NCBI RefSeq assembly: GCF_008974145.1
Contig: NZ_BJKP01000005.1
Span: 1-64,000 of the forward strand
Direction of reading: 5' to 3'
DNA length: 64,000 nt
From: Microcystis aeruginosa NIES-4325
GTDB lineage: Bacteria; Cyanobacteriota; Cyanobacteriia; Cyanobacteriales; Microcystaceae
In this document: one piece after another, positions 34,189-42,715 of the stretch
How positions within the stretch are numbered: position 1 is the stretch's first letter
How the letters are laid out: each line of letters starts with the position of its first letter
Notes under the pieces: model-generated
Database searches by the model: none
Seen by the model: the letters and a program-made list of their open reading frames with translations, nothing else
Told to the model about the DNA's origin: nothing
Program-made: the position numbers and the translations under genes

Positions 34189-34902
34189 TCAAGTCAAGAA
34201 CCTCGGCCTATTGACTTGGCTTTTTAGCCAATTGAACCATTCTTCTAAACCTTCTCCTGTTTGAGCAGAAAGAGCAATAATGGTCACATCGGGATTCATA
34301 GAGCGAACATTTGCTTCTAAACGTTGTAAATCAATCTCTAAATAAGGAGCCAGATCTAATTTGGTAATAATCAGACAATCAGCTTCTTGAAACATAATTG
34401 GATATTTGAGGGGTTTATCTTCTCCTTCAGTAATACTTAATAGAGCAACTTTTGCGTGTTCCCCTACCTCAAATTCGGCGGGACAAACTAAATTTCCCAC
34501 ATTTTCTACCAACAATAAATCAAACTCTTTGGGGTTGTAATCTTCTTGGAAACGATGAATTCCTCCAGCTACCATTTTGGAATCTAAGTGACAGGATCGA
34601 CCTGTATTAATGGCAATCACGGGAACTCCATATTGTCTCAGACGCTCTGCATCTAGTTCTGTTGTCATATCACCTTCAATAACAGCCATTTTTAATTGAT
34701 TTTTTAAGGCTGCGAGGGTTTTTTCCAATAACACAGTTTTACCCGCACCAGGACTACTCATCAAGTTTAAACAGGTAATGCCCCACTCGTCAAAATGTTC
34801 CCGGTTGTGATCGGCTCCTGTTTGATTGGCATGAAGTAGATTAATTTCTAGGGCTGCGTCAAAAGTTTGGTGCATTTTAGTTGAGAATGAATAATTGATC
34901 AT
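34189..34902 (-). CDS. ghaB: HypB-like nickel GTPase of the guanidine hydrolase (GhaB)
   Basis: A SIMIBI-class GTPase of the HypB family. Walker A is [35 protein letters not shown] and [20 protein letters not shown] are the metal-site and switch motifs; [12 protein letters not shown] is the NKxD equivalent. It lacks the N-terminal histidine-rich nickel store. Beside gdmH and a HypA-like gene it should deliver Ni2+ to guanidine hydrolase and not to hydrogenase, as shown for the Synechocystis homologue. The start is uncertain: GTG 34926, ATG 34902 and ATG 34875 are all in frame and none has a clear ribosome-binding site. Confidence 0.9.
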   Translation of the reverse strand: MINYSFSTKMHQTFDAALEINLLHANQTGADHNREHFDEWGITCLNLMSSPGAGKTVLLEKTLAALKNQLKMAVIEGDMTTELDAERLRQYGVPVIAINTGRSCHLDSKMVAGGIHRFQEDYNPKEFDLLLVENVGNLVCPAEFEVGEHAKVALLSITEGEDKPLKYPIMFQEADCLIITKLDLAPYLEIDLQRLEANVRSMNPDVTIIALSAQTGEGLEEWFNWLKSQVNRPRFLT

Positions 34903-34933
34903 CGAACTTTTATAAGCGATCACCAAACTTTGT

Positions 34934-35290
34934 TTAAGAAACTAAAGAATATTCAATGTGGTCAATTTTTAACTCTCGACCTGAACGAATATCCTCCATC
35001 GGTGATCGGCAAGTTGGGCAGGAATATTGCTGGCCAATTTGGGGTTGATAATCCTTTTGGCAGCAATGACAATAAGCAATTAGGGGAATATTTTTAATTG
35101 CTAATTCCACACCAGCAAGAAAAGTATTGGCAGTTTGAACTTCAAAGGCAAATTGTAAACTGACCGGTTCGACACAGGTAAATTCACCAACCATGAGATG
35201 AATTTTTTCAATTTTGAGCTTTTCAGGTTGGCTATCATACCAATCTCGAACTGTCATAATTAACGCCTTAGTCATATCAGTTTCGTGCAT
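34934..35290 (-). CDS. ghaA: HypA-like nickel chaperone of the guanidine hydrolase (GhaA)
   Basis: 118 residues of the HypA/HybF family. The N-terminal [11 protein letters not shown] carries the Met-His-Glu nickel-binding motif. The zinc site is formed by CHCC near residue 74 and CPTC near residue 91. The gene follows gdmH after 6 bases and precedes ghaB, which marks it as the dedicated nickel-insertion partner of the ureohydrolase. No hydrogenase gene is present in the window. Name and role follow the Synechocystis guanidine hydrolase system. Confidence 0.92.
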   Translation of the reverse strand: MHETDMTKALIMTVRDWYDSQPEKLKIEKIHLMVGEFTCVEPVSLQFAFEVQTANTFLAGVELAIKNIPLIAYCHCCQKDYQPQIGQQYSCPTCRSPMEDIRSGRELKIDHIEYSLVS

Positions 35291-35296
35291 AGGAAA

Positions 35297-36478
35297 TTAC
35301 TGCCAAGGTTCATCAACCTCCATATTGGCATCAGAATGAATATAATAGGGCTTTTCTTTACGGGGTAATTGACCTGAAATAACCAGATGGGCCATGGCAT
35401 CACAAATAACACGGGTAGCCATTAAAGAGGTCATATCACTAATATCGTAGGGAGGGGAAACTTCCACCACTTCCATGCCACAAATGGGAGCTTTTTGGAT
35501 AATTTTGCCTAATAAAGCTAAGGCTTCACGGGGTAATAAACCGCCCGGTTCCGGCCAACCTGTACCGGGGACAAAACCGGCATCAATGCAATCAATATCG
35601 AAACTAATCCAAACGCAATCCGTACCATCTAAAGCTCGTTCTAAGGCAAATTCGGCGGCAGCATCAATGCCTCGTTCTACAATGTCGGTGACGGTCAAAA
35701 TATTAGTTGCCCGCTCGCGGCAAACTTTCACACCTTGACGGGGAACTTGCCAACCACCAATCCCTAATTGGACGAGATTTTTGGCAGGAGCATTTTTCAT
35801 ATTGGTGGCATGAAACCAGGGGCAAGTGTGCATCCGTTCATCTAAATCTGTTTCCTGGGTATCCACATGGCGATCAAAGTGAATAATACCGACTTTTTTA
35901 TCCCCTAAATGCCGACAAATACCGCGCACTGTCGGAAACCCAATAGAATGATCACCCCCTAAAATAATCGGCAAGGCACCGGAACTAAAGACATGGGCAA
36001 CCCCCTTAGAGATTTGATCAAAGGACTTTTCATTATTAGCAGGAATGGTGAAAATATCCCCCAAATCACAGAGAGTAATTTGTTCGCGCAAATCTACCCC
36101 TAATTCAAAATTGTAGGGCGTATAAAGAGCCGAAATCCGCCGAATTCCCTGGGGACCAAAACGAGTTCCGGGTCGGTAAGTTGTCCCCGAATCATGGGGA
36201 ACACCCACGATCGCCACGTCATAATTGCCCACATTCCGCACATCTTCCAAATAGGGGGCCTTCATAAAGGTGTTAATTCCCGCATAGTGGGGTAACTCAC
36301 CCCTGGAAAAGGTGGGAATACTGCGATCGCGAATACTATCGGCCGCCTCTAAACCGTAGGTTAACCCCTGGTAAACTTCCTGTTGCCAACCGGTTAGGGG
36401 CAAATGGCGTTCTTTTTCTAGGGCCTGTTCAGCTTCGGTTAAATGCGGGGGTTGAAAAGTAGATTCCTCGGACATCAT
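35297..36478 (-). CDS. gdmH: Ni2+-dependent guanidine hydrolase (agmatinase-like fold)
   Basis: 393 residues of the arginase/agmatinase superfamily with an extended N-terminus. The enzyme hydrolyses guanidine to urea and ammonium. Metal-site motifs are ILGGDHSIGFPTVRG, IIHFDRHVDTQE (DRHVD where agmatinases have DAHxD) and WISFDIDCIDAGFVPGTG followed by WPEPGGL. The Trp in GTGWPEPGG, where agmatinases have Thr or Ser, and the downstream HypA/HypB-like genes are hallmarks of the guanidine-hydrolase subgroup, not of agmatinase. It is the first gene after a guanidine-I riboswitch. AGGTG lies 5 bases before ATG 36478. Confidence 0.93.
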   Translation of the reverse strand: MMSEESTFQPPHLTEAEQALEKERHLPLTGWQQEVYQGLTYGLEAADSIRDRSIPTFSRGELPHYAGINTFMKAPYLEDVRNVGNYDVAIVGVPHDSGTTYRPGTRFGPQGIRRISALYTPYNFELGVDLREQITLCDLGDIFTIPANNEKSFDQISKGVAHVFSSGALPIILGGDHSIGFPTVRGICRHLGDKKVGIIHFDRHVDTQETDLDERMHTCPWFHATNMKNAPAKNLVQLGIGGWQVPRQGVKVCRERATNILTVTDIVERGIDAAAEFALERALDGTDCVWISFDIDCIDAGFVPGTGWPEPGGLLPREALALLGKIIQKAPICGMEVVEVSPPYDISDMTSLMATRVICDAMAHLVISGQLPRKEKPYYIHSDANMEVDEPWQ

Positions 36479-36490
36479 TTCACCTCAAAA

Positions 36491-36672
36491 TACAATAACC
36501 CGGGAGTCTTCAACGACACTGCCTTAAAACAGTTATCCTTAAAGTCTCCCGGGCTTTTATCCCGCCGTGTAGCCAGCTTAGACGGAAAATTTTTTGATCC
36601 GATCATTATAAGACTAGCTTGCTCCTCTCGGACCTGACATTTAAGGACGCTTAAATCGGAACCCTAGAAGCA
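36491..36672 (-). ncRNA. Guanidine-I (ykkC) riboswitch with expression platform
   Basis: On the minus strand the conserved elements follow in order: CTAGGGTTCCG (about 36668-36657), GGTCCGAGAGGAGC (36634-36621), and ACACGGCGGGATAAAAGCCC running into CGGGAGA (36570-36545). These match the class I guanidine riboswitch. The 3' part CCCGGGAG (36553-36546) can also pair with CTCCCGGG (36506-36499), and TTATTGTATTTTG follows. Ligand binding should hold the first strand in the aptamer and prevent this competing stem, turning the operon on. gdmH begins 21 bases after the stem. Confidence 0.93.
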
Positions 36673-36681
36673 ATTTCTTTG

Positions 36682-36723
36682 ACCTTAGACGATCTCAATC
36701 CAAAAAACAGTATTATAGACTAC
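36682..36723 (-). promoter_or_regulatory. NtcA-type promoter of the guanidine operon
   Basis: GTAGTCTATAATAC on the minus strand (36723-36710) is a perfect GTA-N8-TAC NtcA box. A TAN3T -10 element, TAAGGT, lies at 36687-36682, exactly 22 bases downstream. This is the canonical NtcA-activated class II spacing. The start of transcription would fall near 36675, immediately before the riboswitch. A second candidate promoter, TTGACA-17-TATTAT, lies further upstream at about 36928-36960. Confidence 0.82.
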
Positions 36724-36929
36724 AAAAAAGGAATCTTTTCCGCTTTAGATAACTTCAATAAAAAGCGACGGATGTGATATTATAGGGACTTTTGGATATA
36801 TTATCAGAAGATTATTCCAGGTCAACCTTATGGAGAATTATAGGAGTATATTCTGGCAACTCCGACAAGCAGAATCAAGATAGAGTTTAAATGCTTGGGA
36901 AAATAGGGTTCGCAGGCGCACGGATTTCC

Positions 36930-36960
36930 CATTATGAATATAATATCATGTCAAGGGGCT
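36930..36960 (-). promoter_or_regulatory. Upstream sigma-70 type promoter candidate
   Basis: On the minus strand, TTGACA followed by 17 bases (AAAGCCCCTTGACATGA) and TATTAT gives a near-consensus promoter. It points towards the guanidine riboswitch about 250 bases downstream. No ORF of note lies between, so it may give a basal transcript or drive an unrecognised small RNA. Confidence 0.5.
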
Positions 36961-36995
36961 TTTGTCAAGAGAAAATTTTTCTGACCCAGAGAAAT

Positions 36996-37961
36996 TCAAC
37001 CTAGATAAAAACTGAGGATCAGAGCCACTAAAAAAGTCATTAACAGGCATAAAATTCCGAAATAAAGGACGATTTTAGCACGGAAAGCTGATAGGAGGAG
37101 GATAAAAGCTTTAATATCAATGAGGGAAGCGACCAGTAAAAAAGCTAGAGTGGAACCCACGGACAGATTAGTAATTAAGGAACCGGGAACAAAAGTGCTA
37201 AGACTAGCATTAACAGCGAGGGTGACACCAAAGAACAACTGCACAAGAATTTGAGTAGCGGCAGTACTCCCCCAGGCAATTAATTGACTCTGAGGTAATA
37301 ATAGCTGAAAGATACTAGCGATCGCACAGCCAATCATTAATAATCCCCCTAATTCCAGCGCTTCATCGATAAAGTTATCGAGAAATAACTGCACAGAAAT
37401 TGGCCAAGCTTGCCTATCTCTAGTTTTATACTCATAAACAAGACTACCGACTCTTTGTAGGGGTTGACTGGCTGCTTCCTCCGGTAAAAAACTACCGGAA
37501 AGAACTAAACTCGATTCTAGGGGAATTTCGCTATCGGTGCGGGGTTTTTCCCGATAGAAACTAAAGAGAGTGCCGATAACAATTGCCATTAACCAGACTG
37601 AAAGCGATCGATAGAAGAAAATACTAGAATAGGTGAAAGTCTGCCAAGTTAGCCAAAGAGTGACGATATTTAGGGTCGGTGCAGCAGTGAGAAAGCTAAA
37701 CACCACCCCCGAAGGTACTCCCTCCAATAAAAATCTTCTAGCGACGGGAATCGTGCCGTATTGTCCGACGGGTAAGATTAATCCGATGGCACTGCCAACG
37801 ATCGCTCCTAAGACTCGATTGCGGGGAAATATCGCCGCTAATCGCTGTTTATTGACGAAAACCAGCAAAAAACTGGAAACGGCTGCCCCCAAAAGTAAAA
37901 AGGGAAGCGAGGTCAAGACTAAACTAAGAAAAAAAGTAACAGCGATAGAAATTTGATTCAT
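36996..37961 (-). CDS. DUF318/YraQ-type permease
   Basis: 321 residues with about eight membrane helices in two similar halves (AVTFFLSLVLTSLPFLLLGA; GLILPVGQYGTIPVARRFLL; LFFGVTLAVNASLSTFVPGS). It belongs to the predicted permease family UPF0718 (DUF318). The two PVG/VPG-type loops face each other, as in family members proposed to move metal or organometal compounds. The substrate is unknown. It is read towards the guanidine operon, but about 270 bases separate it from the upstream sigma-type promoter candidate, so it is a separate unit. Confidence 0.85.
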   Translation of the reverse strand: MNQISIAVTFFLSLVLTSLPFLLLGAAVSSFLLVFVNKQRLAAIFPRNRVLGAIVGSAIGLILPVGQYGTIPVARRFLLEGVPSGVVFSFLTAAPTLNIVTLWLTWQTFTYSSIFFYRSLSVWLMAIVIGTLFSFYREKPRTDSEIPLESSLVLSGSFLPEEAASQPLQRVGSLVYEYKTRDRQAWPISVQLFLDNFIDEALELGGLLMIGCAIASIFQLLLPQSQLIAWGSTAATQILVQLFFGVTLAVNASLSTFVPGSLITNLSVGSTLAFLLVASLIDIKAFILLLSAFRAKIVLYFGILCLLMTFLVALILSFYLG

Positions 37962-38207
37962 GAATAGGGTTCCAGATCGGAAGCTATCCTACAAAATAGC
38001 AGATTAAGTAAAAAGTAAAAAGATCGGTTTTAGATGCAACAATAGGTTAGTTTGTGGAAATCAAAGGCTCTTCTGGTTTCTGTGTGGAAACGAGGTCTAT
38101 ACTGATAGTTTATTTAACAAAATAGTCCTAAAAGTGTTTCCCAGTAAACATTTTATGATTTCATAAGCAAAAATTATCACACAAAGTCGAGAAGAGCCAA
38201 TCAAAAA

Positions 38208-39545
38208 TTAAAAAGAACGTAAAGCGATTAATTGTGCCTCAGCTTTATGAAGAGATTCTAACCATTCTTTTTCGGGATCGCTATCGGCAACTATTCCCGC
38301 TCCCACTTGTCCCCAAACGGTGTTTAAATTCCCTTGAGCAGTCATTAATAGGGTACGGATGAGAATATTCAAATCTAAATGACCCCGTAGGTCAATATAG
38401 CCACAGGAACCATAGAATAAATTGCGTCGCATCGGTTCCAATTCTTCGATAATTTCTAGACAACGAACTTTCGGACAACCGGTAATTGTTCCCCCGGGGA
38501 AAAGAGCTTTAATTAAATCAATAGCATGATACTTTTTATCTAATTTTCCTTGAACATTACTGACCAAGTGCATAACATGACTATAACGCTCGATCGTCAG
38601 TAATTCATCCACATCCACCGATCCCCATTCACAAACTCTACCCAGATCATTACGTTCTAGATCCACTAGCATAATATGCTCGGCCCGCTCTTTTTTATTA
38701 GTTAATAGTTCCTCGGACAATTGTCGATCGAGTGCCTCGGTTTTACCCCGGGGACGGGTTCCAGCGATCGGTCTAGTGCTGGCTATTCCTTTTTCTAATT
38801 TTACCAATCTTTCGGGAGAACAACTAATCATTTCGCCCCAAGGGGTGCGCCAATAACTAGCAAAAGGAGAAGGGTTAATCTGTTGTAAACTGCGATAAAT
38901 TTGCCATCCTTTTGCCCTAGTTGTGCTTTGAAATCTTAGGGATAAATTTGCTTGAAAAATATCACCTTTTCTGATATAATCTAAGGCTTTTTTAACAGCT
39001 TTTTCGTAGTCGAGTTGAGAAGTATAAAAGATTAAGGGAGATGGATGGGGATCGATAAACTCAAAATCGGGGTTAGTGGTTAAAGATTGTTCGTATTTAT
39101 CTAAATCTTCGGGTTTAGTGGCAGCTAACCAGAGAATTTGTGCTTGGTGATCGAGAAGGGCAAAACTATCCGGTTCATACCAATAAGCGACGGGAAAAGG
39201 GAGAGTATCAGCTTTCCTGTCGGGTAATTTTTCTATTTCCCAAGCTAAATCGTAGCCTAACCACCCCAACCAACCGCCATGGAAGGGAAGATGATCGGGA
39301 AGCACATCAGATCGGGTTTGGGGGAGTAAACTGCTTAAAAAGGGCAAAATCTCCCCTAGTGCGGGAGTCCAAAGCTGACGCGGGGAACCAGCACAAAGAG
39401 AGTAACGGGAAAGGGAATTACCCGGATAGGGACTTTCTAGTAAAGTAGCGATCGCATCTTGGCAGAATAAGCAGGCAAAAACCTCGGAACCGGTGCGCTG
39501 ATGCAGGGGGAGCGATCGCCAATGCCATGCTAAAGGTTTTTGCAT
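38208..39545 (-). CDS. Chorismate-utilising enzyme: anthranilate synthase I / PabB family
   Basis: 445 residues. The C-terminal chorismate-binding domain shows GDIFQANLSLRF, TRPIAGTRPRGKTE, EHIMLVDLERNDLGRV, SHVMHLVSNVQGKL and LFPGGTITGCPKVRCLEII. PabB enzymes usually carry Lys in PIKGT, whereas PIAGT here is the anthranilate-synthase form. However, length and the paralogue position in cyanobacteria also fit aminodeoxychorismate synthase. It acts with a glutaminase subunit not present here, feeding either tryptophan or folate synthesis. A missing leader peptide and isolated position argue slightly against the main trpE. Confidence 0.85.
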   Translation of the reverse strand: MQKPLAWHWRSLPLHQRTGSEVFACLFCQDAIATLLESPYPGNSLSRYSLCAGSPRQLWTPALGEILPFLSSLLPQTRSDVLPDHLPFHGGWLGWLGYDLAWEIEKLPDRKADTLPFPVAYWYEPDSFALLDHQAQILWLAATKPEDLDKYEQSLTTNPDFEFIDPHPSPLIFYTSQLDYEKAVKKALDYIRKGDIFQANLSLRFQSTTRAKGWQIYRSLQQINPSPFASYWRTPWGEMISCSPERLVKLEKGIASTRPIAGTRPRGKTEALDRQLSEELLTNKKERAEHIMLVDLERNDLGRVCEWGSVDVDELLTIERYSHVMHLVSNVQGKLDKKYHAIDLIKALFPGGTITGCPKVRCLEIIEELEPMRRNLFYGSCGYIDLRGHLDLNILIRTLLMTAQGNLNTVWGQVGAGIVADSDPEKEWLESLHKAEAQLIALRSF

Positions 39546-39674
39546 CTAAAATTGCGGGCCAAAATAGCTGGGAAATTGGGTATAACTAGGGTTTTGGTGT
39601 TAGTTGTGGGGGAGTTGATCTTTCCTATCTGCTAACACCTATTATCTTAGTCTTAATTGTTTGCTGCCTCCTAA

Positions 39675-40052
39675 TTATCCCCGATAATCGAGGTCAATTT
39701 CTTTAGAACCGCCGCGCTGTAATTGGCCTAATAATTCCCCTAACTGACTCCAAACCAAACCACCGATAAAGATAGTCATCGGGAGAGAGATAGCGTAGGC
39801 AACCCAACCATTGAGAATAAATATATCTAATCCCGAGGCCAGGAAAAGACAGATTCCTACACAAATACCAATAAAAGGAATTTGTAAGGCACTGGATTTT
39901 AAAAGATTTTGATCGTCTGAACCCTTATTTTTATACCAATTGTTAACCACTTGCTTGAGACTAGCTTCAAAAGCAGCCCCGCAGGTAATACCAATAAATA
40001 AACCGGCAAAAACTAGAAAATAGGGCGGTTGGGGCAGAAAATAATAATCCAT
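39675..40052 (-). CDS. Small membrane protein, cyanobacterial, unknown
   Basis: 125 residues with three hydrophobic segments (PYFLVFAGLFIGITCGAAFE, IPFIGICVGICLFLASGLDI, WVAYAISLPMTIFIGGLVW) and a polar C-terminus (LLGQLQRGGSKEIDLDYRG). No domain is recognised. The start is 36 bases after the UbiB-like kinase gene on the same strand, so the two are likely co-transcribed. Confidence 0.75.
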   Translation of the reverse strand: MDYYFLPQPPYFLVFAGLFIGITCGAAFEASLKQVVNNWYKNKGSDDQNLLKSSALQIPFIGICVGICLFLASGLDIFILNGWVAYAISLPMTIFIGGLVWSQLGELLGQLQRGGSKEIDLDYRG

Positions 40053-40088
40053 AGAAAAAGTGATTAACCGATGATGACCTTAAACACT

Positions 40089-41807
40089 TTAACGCGAACT
40101 GGTTTCTCGCGGAAGGACAGCGGCCACACCTTGGCTGGATAATTCCCGAAAAGCACTCATGGCCACATCCAAGAGTCGCCGCGGTTGCAATTCTCCTTGA
40201 ATTAAACCCCAGAGACGTTGCACTTCGGCAGTATGGAGACGGTCATCTTCCGTCAAAGCTAATAGCAATTGACGACGCAGATAACGACCTTCTTCCGAGA
40301 GAAGAAAAGTGATGCCTAATTGCGCTGTGGGCAGTAAATCGAAGTTACTTTCCGATCGAGCCATTGTAATCATGTTTTCTAAGCGTTGCCACTGGAATTT
40401 ACCGTCTTTGAACAGTACATCCAATAAACGCCGGCGCAGTTGCGGCGATTCCCCGGTCAGGAGACGTTTAGCGACGTAGGGATAGGCCACTTGGACGATT
40501 TTGAAGTTAGGATCGAGGGTGAGGGCTGCCCCTTCTTGGGTGACGAGGGAACGAATAATCAGGGCGAATTTGGCGGGAATCCGGAAGGGATACTCGTACA
40601 TCAATTCGGAGAAATCATCGGTAATGGTGCGGAAATTGAAGTCACCGACTCTTTGACCGATGGCATTGCCTAAAACTCGTTCTAGGGCGGGAATAATTGG
40701 TTTTATATCGGTTTCTGGGGTTAAAAATCCCAGTTTGACAAAGTTGCTGGCTAGGTTTTCGTAGTCTTTGTTAATTAAATCGACGACGCAACTAGCGAGG
40801 GTTTCTTTAGTTTCCTCCTCTAACTGATCCATCATGCCAAAATCGATATAGGCCATGCGACCATCAAAGGTGGCGAAAAGATTACCCGGATGGGGATCAG
40901 CGTGGAAAAAGCCGTGTTCAAGGAGTTGCTGTAATCCAGAGGTTACGCCGATTTTAACGATATTATTGGGGTCTAATCCTAAAGCTTTGATGTTCTCGGT
41001 ATCGGTGAGTTTATAGCCATCAATCCATTCCAGGGTGAGGACGCGGCGACCACTATAACGCCAGTAGATACTGGGAACTTTAACTTCGGGGTTATTTTGG
41101 AAGTTGGTGGCGAATTTTTCAGCGTTGCGACCTTCGTTTTGATAGTCGATTTCCTCAAAGAGTTTGGTGCCGAATTCATCGACAATCAGGGTAAGGTCGT
41201 GGCCGAGATTGAGGGGTAATAAACGACCGAATTTTTGGGCAGCCCAGCGCATTAGGTATAAATCGAGGCTTAAAAGCGCCCGCAGCCCAGGCCGTTGCAC
41301 TTTAACGGCTACTTCTTCACCGGTGGGTAGAATAGCTTTGTAAACCTGGCCTAAACTAGCGGCAGCCACAGGGGTGGGGGATATTTCTCGATAGGCTTTT
41401 TCTACGGACATTCCCAATTCTGTCTCGATAATGGCAAAAGCGATGTCGTTATCGAAGGGGGGAAGTTGGTCTTGCAGTTTAACTAATTCGTCTAAAAAGT
41501 CTTTGCGAACGAGGTCGGGACGGGTAGAGAGAGCTTGACCGACTTTGATGAAGGTGGGACCAAAACGGGTGAGAATTTGCCTAAGTTCGCTGGCACGCCT
41601 GTATTTATTGGCTTCTTCTTGCTTTGTCCATTTGTCCCAGAGGAGACTGAGCAGAAATAATCCTAAAGACCAAATAATCACGAAAGCGCGACCAAACAAT
41701 TGCCAAGGTTTGTAACGGTATTGTTGAGCGATCGCTTCTGCACTGTAAGGAGTGAACTGTGTTTCTTCTCGTTTCCGGTCAGTTTGACTGTCTTGATTCC
41801 GACTCAC
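40089..41807 (-). CDS. ABC1/AarF/UbiB-family atypical kinase
   Basis: 572 residues. The UbiB signature FIKVGQALSTRPDLV (KxGQ) lies near residue 92 and the Ala-rich nucleotide loop near residue 150 (PVAAASLGQVYKAI). Catalytic-loop residues are in EHGFFHADPHPGNLFAT, with the metal Asp in YIDFGMMD. UbiB-type proteins support quinone and prenyl-lipid biosynthesis; plant and cyanobacterial members are linked to plastoquinone and tocopherol metabolism and stress. A hydrophobic N-terminal segment (VIIWSLGLFLLSLLW) suggests membrane contact. A small membrane-protein gene follows. Confidence 0.9.
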   Translation of the reverse strand: MSRNQDSQTDRKREETQFTPYSAEAIAQQYRYKPWQLFGRAFVIIWSLGLFLLSLLWDKWTKQEEANKYRRASELRQILTRFGPTFIKVGQALSTRPDLVRKDFLDELVKLQDQLPPFDNDIAFAIIETELGMSVEKAYREISPTPVAAASLGQVYKAILPTGEEVAVKVQRPGLRALLSLDLYLMRWAAQKFGRLLPLNLGHDLTLIVDEFGTKLFEEIDYQNEGRNAEKFATNFQNNPEVKVPSIYWRYSGRRVLTLEWIDGYKLTDTENIKALGLDPNNIVKIGVTSGLQQLLEHGFFHADPHPGNLFATFDGRMAYIDFGMMDQLEEETKETLASCVVDLINKDYENLASNFVKLGFLTPETDIKPIIPALERVLGNAIGQRVGDFNFRTITDDFSELMYEYPFRIPAKFALIIRSLVTQEGAALTLDPNFKIVQVAYPYVAKRLLTGESPQLRRRLLDVLFKDGKFQWQRLENMITMARSESNFDLLPTAQLGITFLLSEEGRYLRRQLLLALTEDDRLHTAEVQRLWGLIQGELQPRRLLDVAMSAFRELSSQGVAAVLPRETSSR

Positions 41808-41953
41808 AAGCTAATCTCTATATATCTTACGCCACTTGATATTGTAGCTAAGTTCCTGACATCAGTATACAAAACTACACATTATTTAATAATTGTTATA
41901 ATTCCCTGAGAAATCATAAGTATTTATGGCTGAACTGCCGGAGAAATTCTCGG

Positions 41954-42715
41954 CTAGTGGATGTCCTCAAGTACCTGATGGATATTTTCAACAAGCTGTT
42001 CTATAAAGTTAACGGCATCATTAACCATATTTTCATCGATATTCCAGCGACTGCCAATGCCATAACTCGGGTCTATATCAGCTTCATGGGCGATTTTGTT
42101 CCTTCGCTCAACAATTGCGCTAAGTTGGTTTTTAATATCTTTAGCTGGTTTATTTAGTTGGCCCGCCACTTCTTCCCACAATTTCTTGGCTGAAATTAGT
42201 CTAATGGCATCCGCTATCTTGTTCGGTTGTTGATAGCTTTCATAGCTGAGTTTTTCTCTAATTTCAGCTTCTAGCCAATGATTACTATTAAGTTTGTTGG
42301 TGAGGAGATTTTCAATCATTGGTAGTACCTCGGAAATTGAGCGAAATTCTTGACCAAAAAAAAAACCGTAGTTTTGTTGAATTTCGTTCTCTAACCAAGA
42401 GCCAATACTAATAGCTATCAATCGTTCTTGTCGTGCGCCATCCAAGGAGACTTTAAAACGAGAAAAGGCAGATTGAGAACTGTTAGGAGTGGGAGAAGGT
42501 TCTGAACGTTGGCCTCGATAAATTTCTAGCATTCCTAGAGTAACCACTTCGTGAATATAATAATCTAAAGCACTCACAGTCAGGACTAAAGCCGCTCTGA
42601 GGATATCCGATACATCTAGGGCGGGAGTAGTCTGAGATTTGAGGGAATTGTGGATAGCGATCAAGTCACGAACGCGGGCAATACTAAGGCGAAATTGTTC
42701 AATTGCTAACTGCAT
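41954..42715 (-). CDS. HEPN (RiboL-PSP-HEPN type) putative RNase, partner of ParA-like ATPase
   Basis: 253 residues, all helical. The N-terminal part (DVSDILRAALVLTVSALDYYIHEVV) resembles the RiboL-PSP-HEPN group. The C-terminal part holds VERRNKIAHEADID, an R-N-x3-H HEPN RNase motif at about residues 211-216. The start overlaps the end of the upstream ParA-like gene by 17 bases, so translation is coupled. A toxin or effector that cuts cellular RNA when released by the ATPase is the inferred role. No other gene is associated on this strand for 150 bases. Confidence 0.75.
   Translation of the reverse strand: MQLAIEQFRLSIARVRDLIAIHNSLKSQTTPALDVSDILRAALVLTVSALDYYIHEVVTLGMLEIYRGQRSEPSPTPNSSQSAFSRFKVSLDGARQERLIAISIGSWLENEIQQNYGFFFGQEFRSISEVLPMIENLLTNKLNSNHWLEAEIREKLSYESYQQPNKIADAIRLISAKKLWEEVAGQLNKPAKDIKNQLSAIVERRNKIAHEADIDPSYGIGSRWNIDENMVNDAVNFIEQLVENIHQVLEDIH

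Noticed and set aside
34189-35290. Hydrogenase maturation genes hypA and hypB
   Set aside because: No hydrogenase or other hyp genes nearby; they sit inside the guanidine operon and match the ghaA/ghaB context.
35297-36478. Agmatinase
   Set aside because: GTGWPEPGG in place of GT-T/S-PEPGG, DRHVD, HypA/HypB-like neighbours and the guanidine riboswitch fit guanidine hydrolase better.
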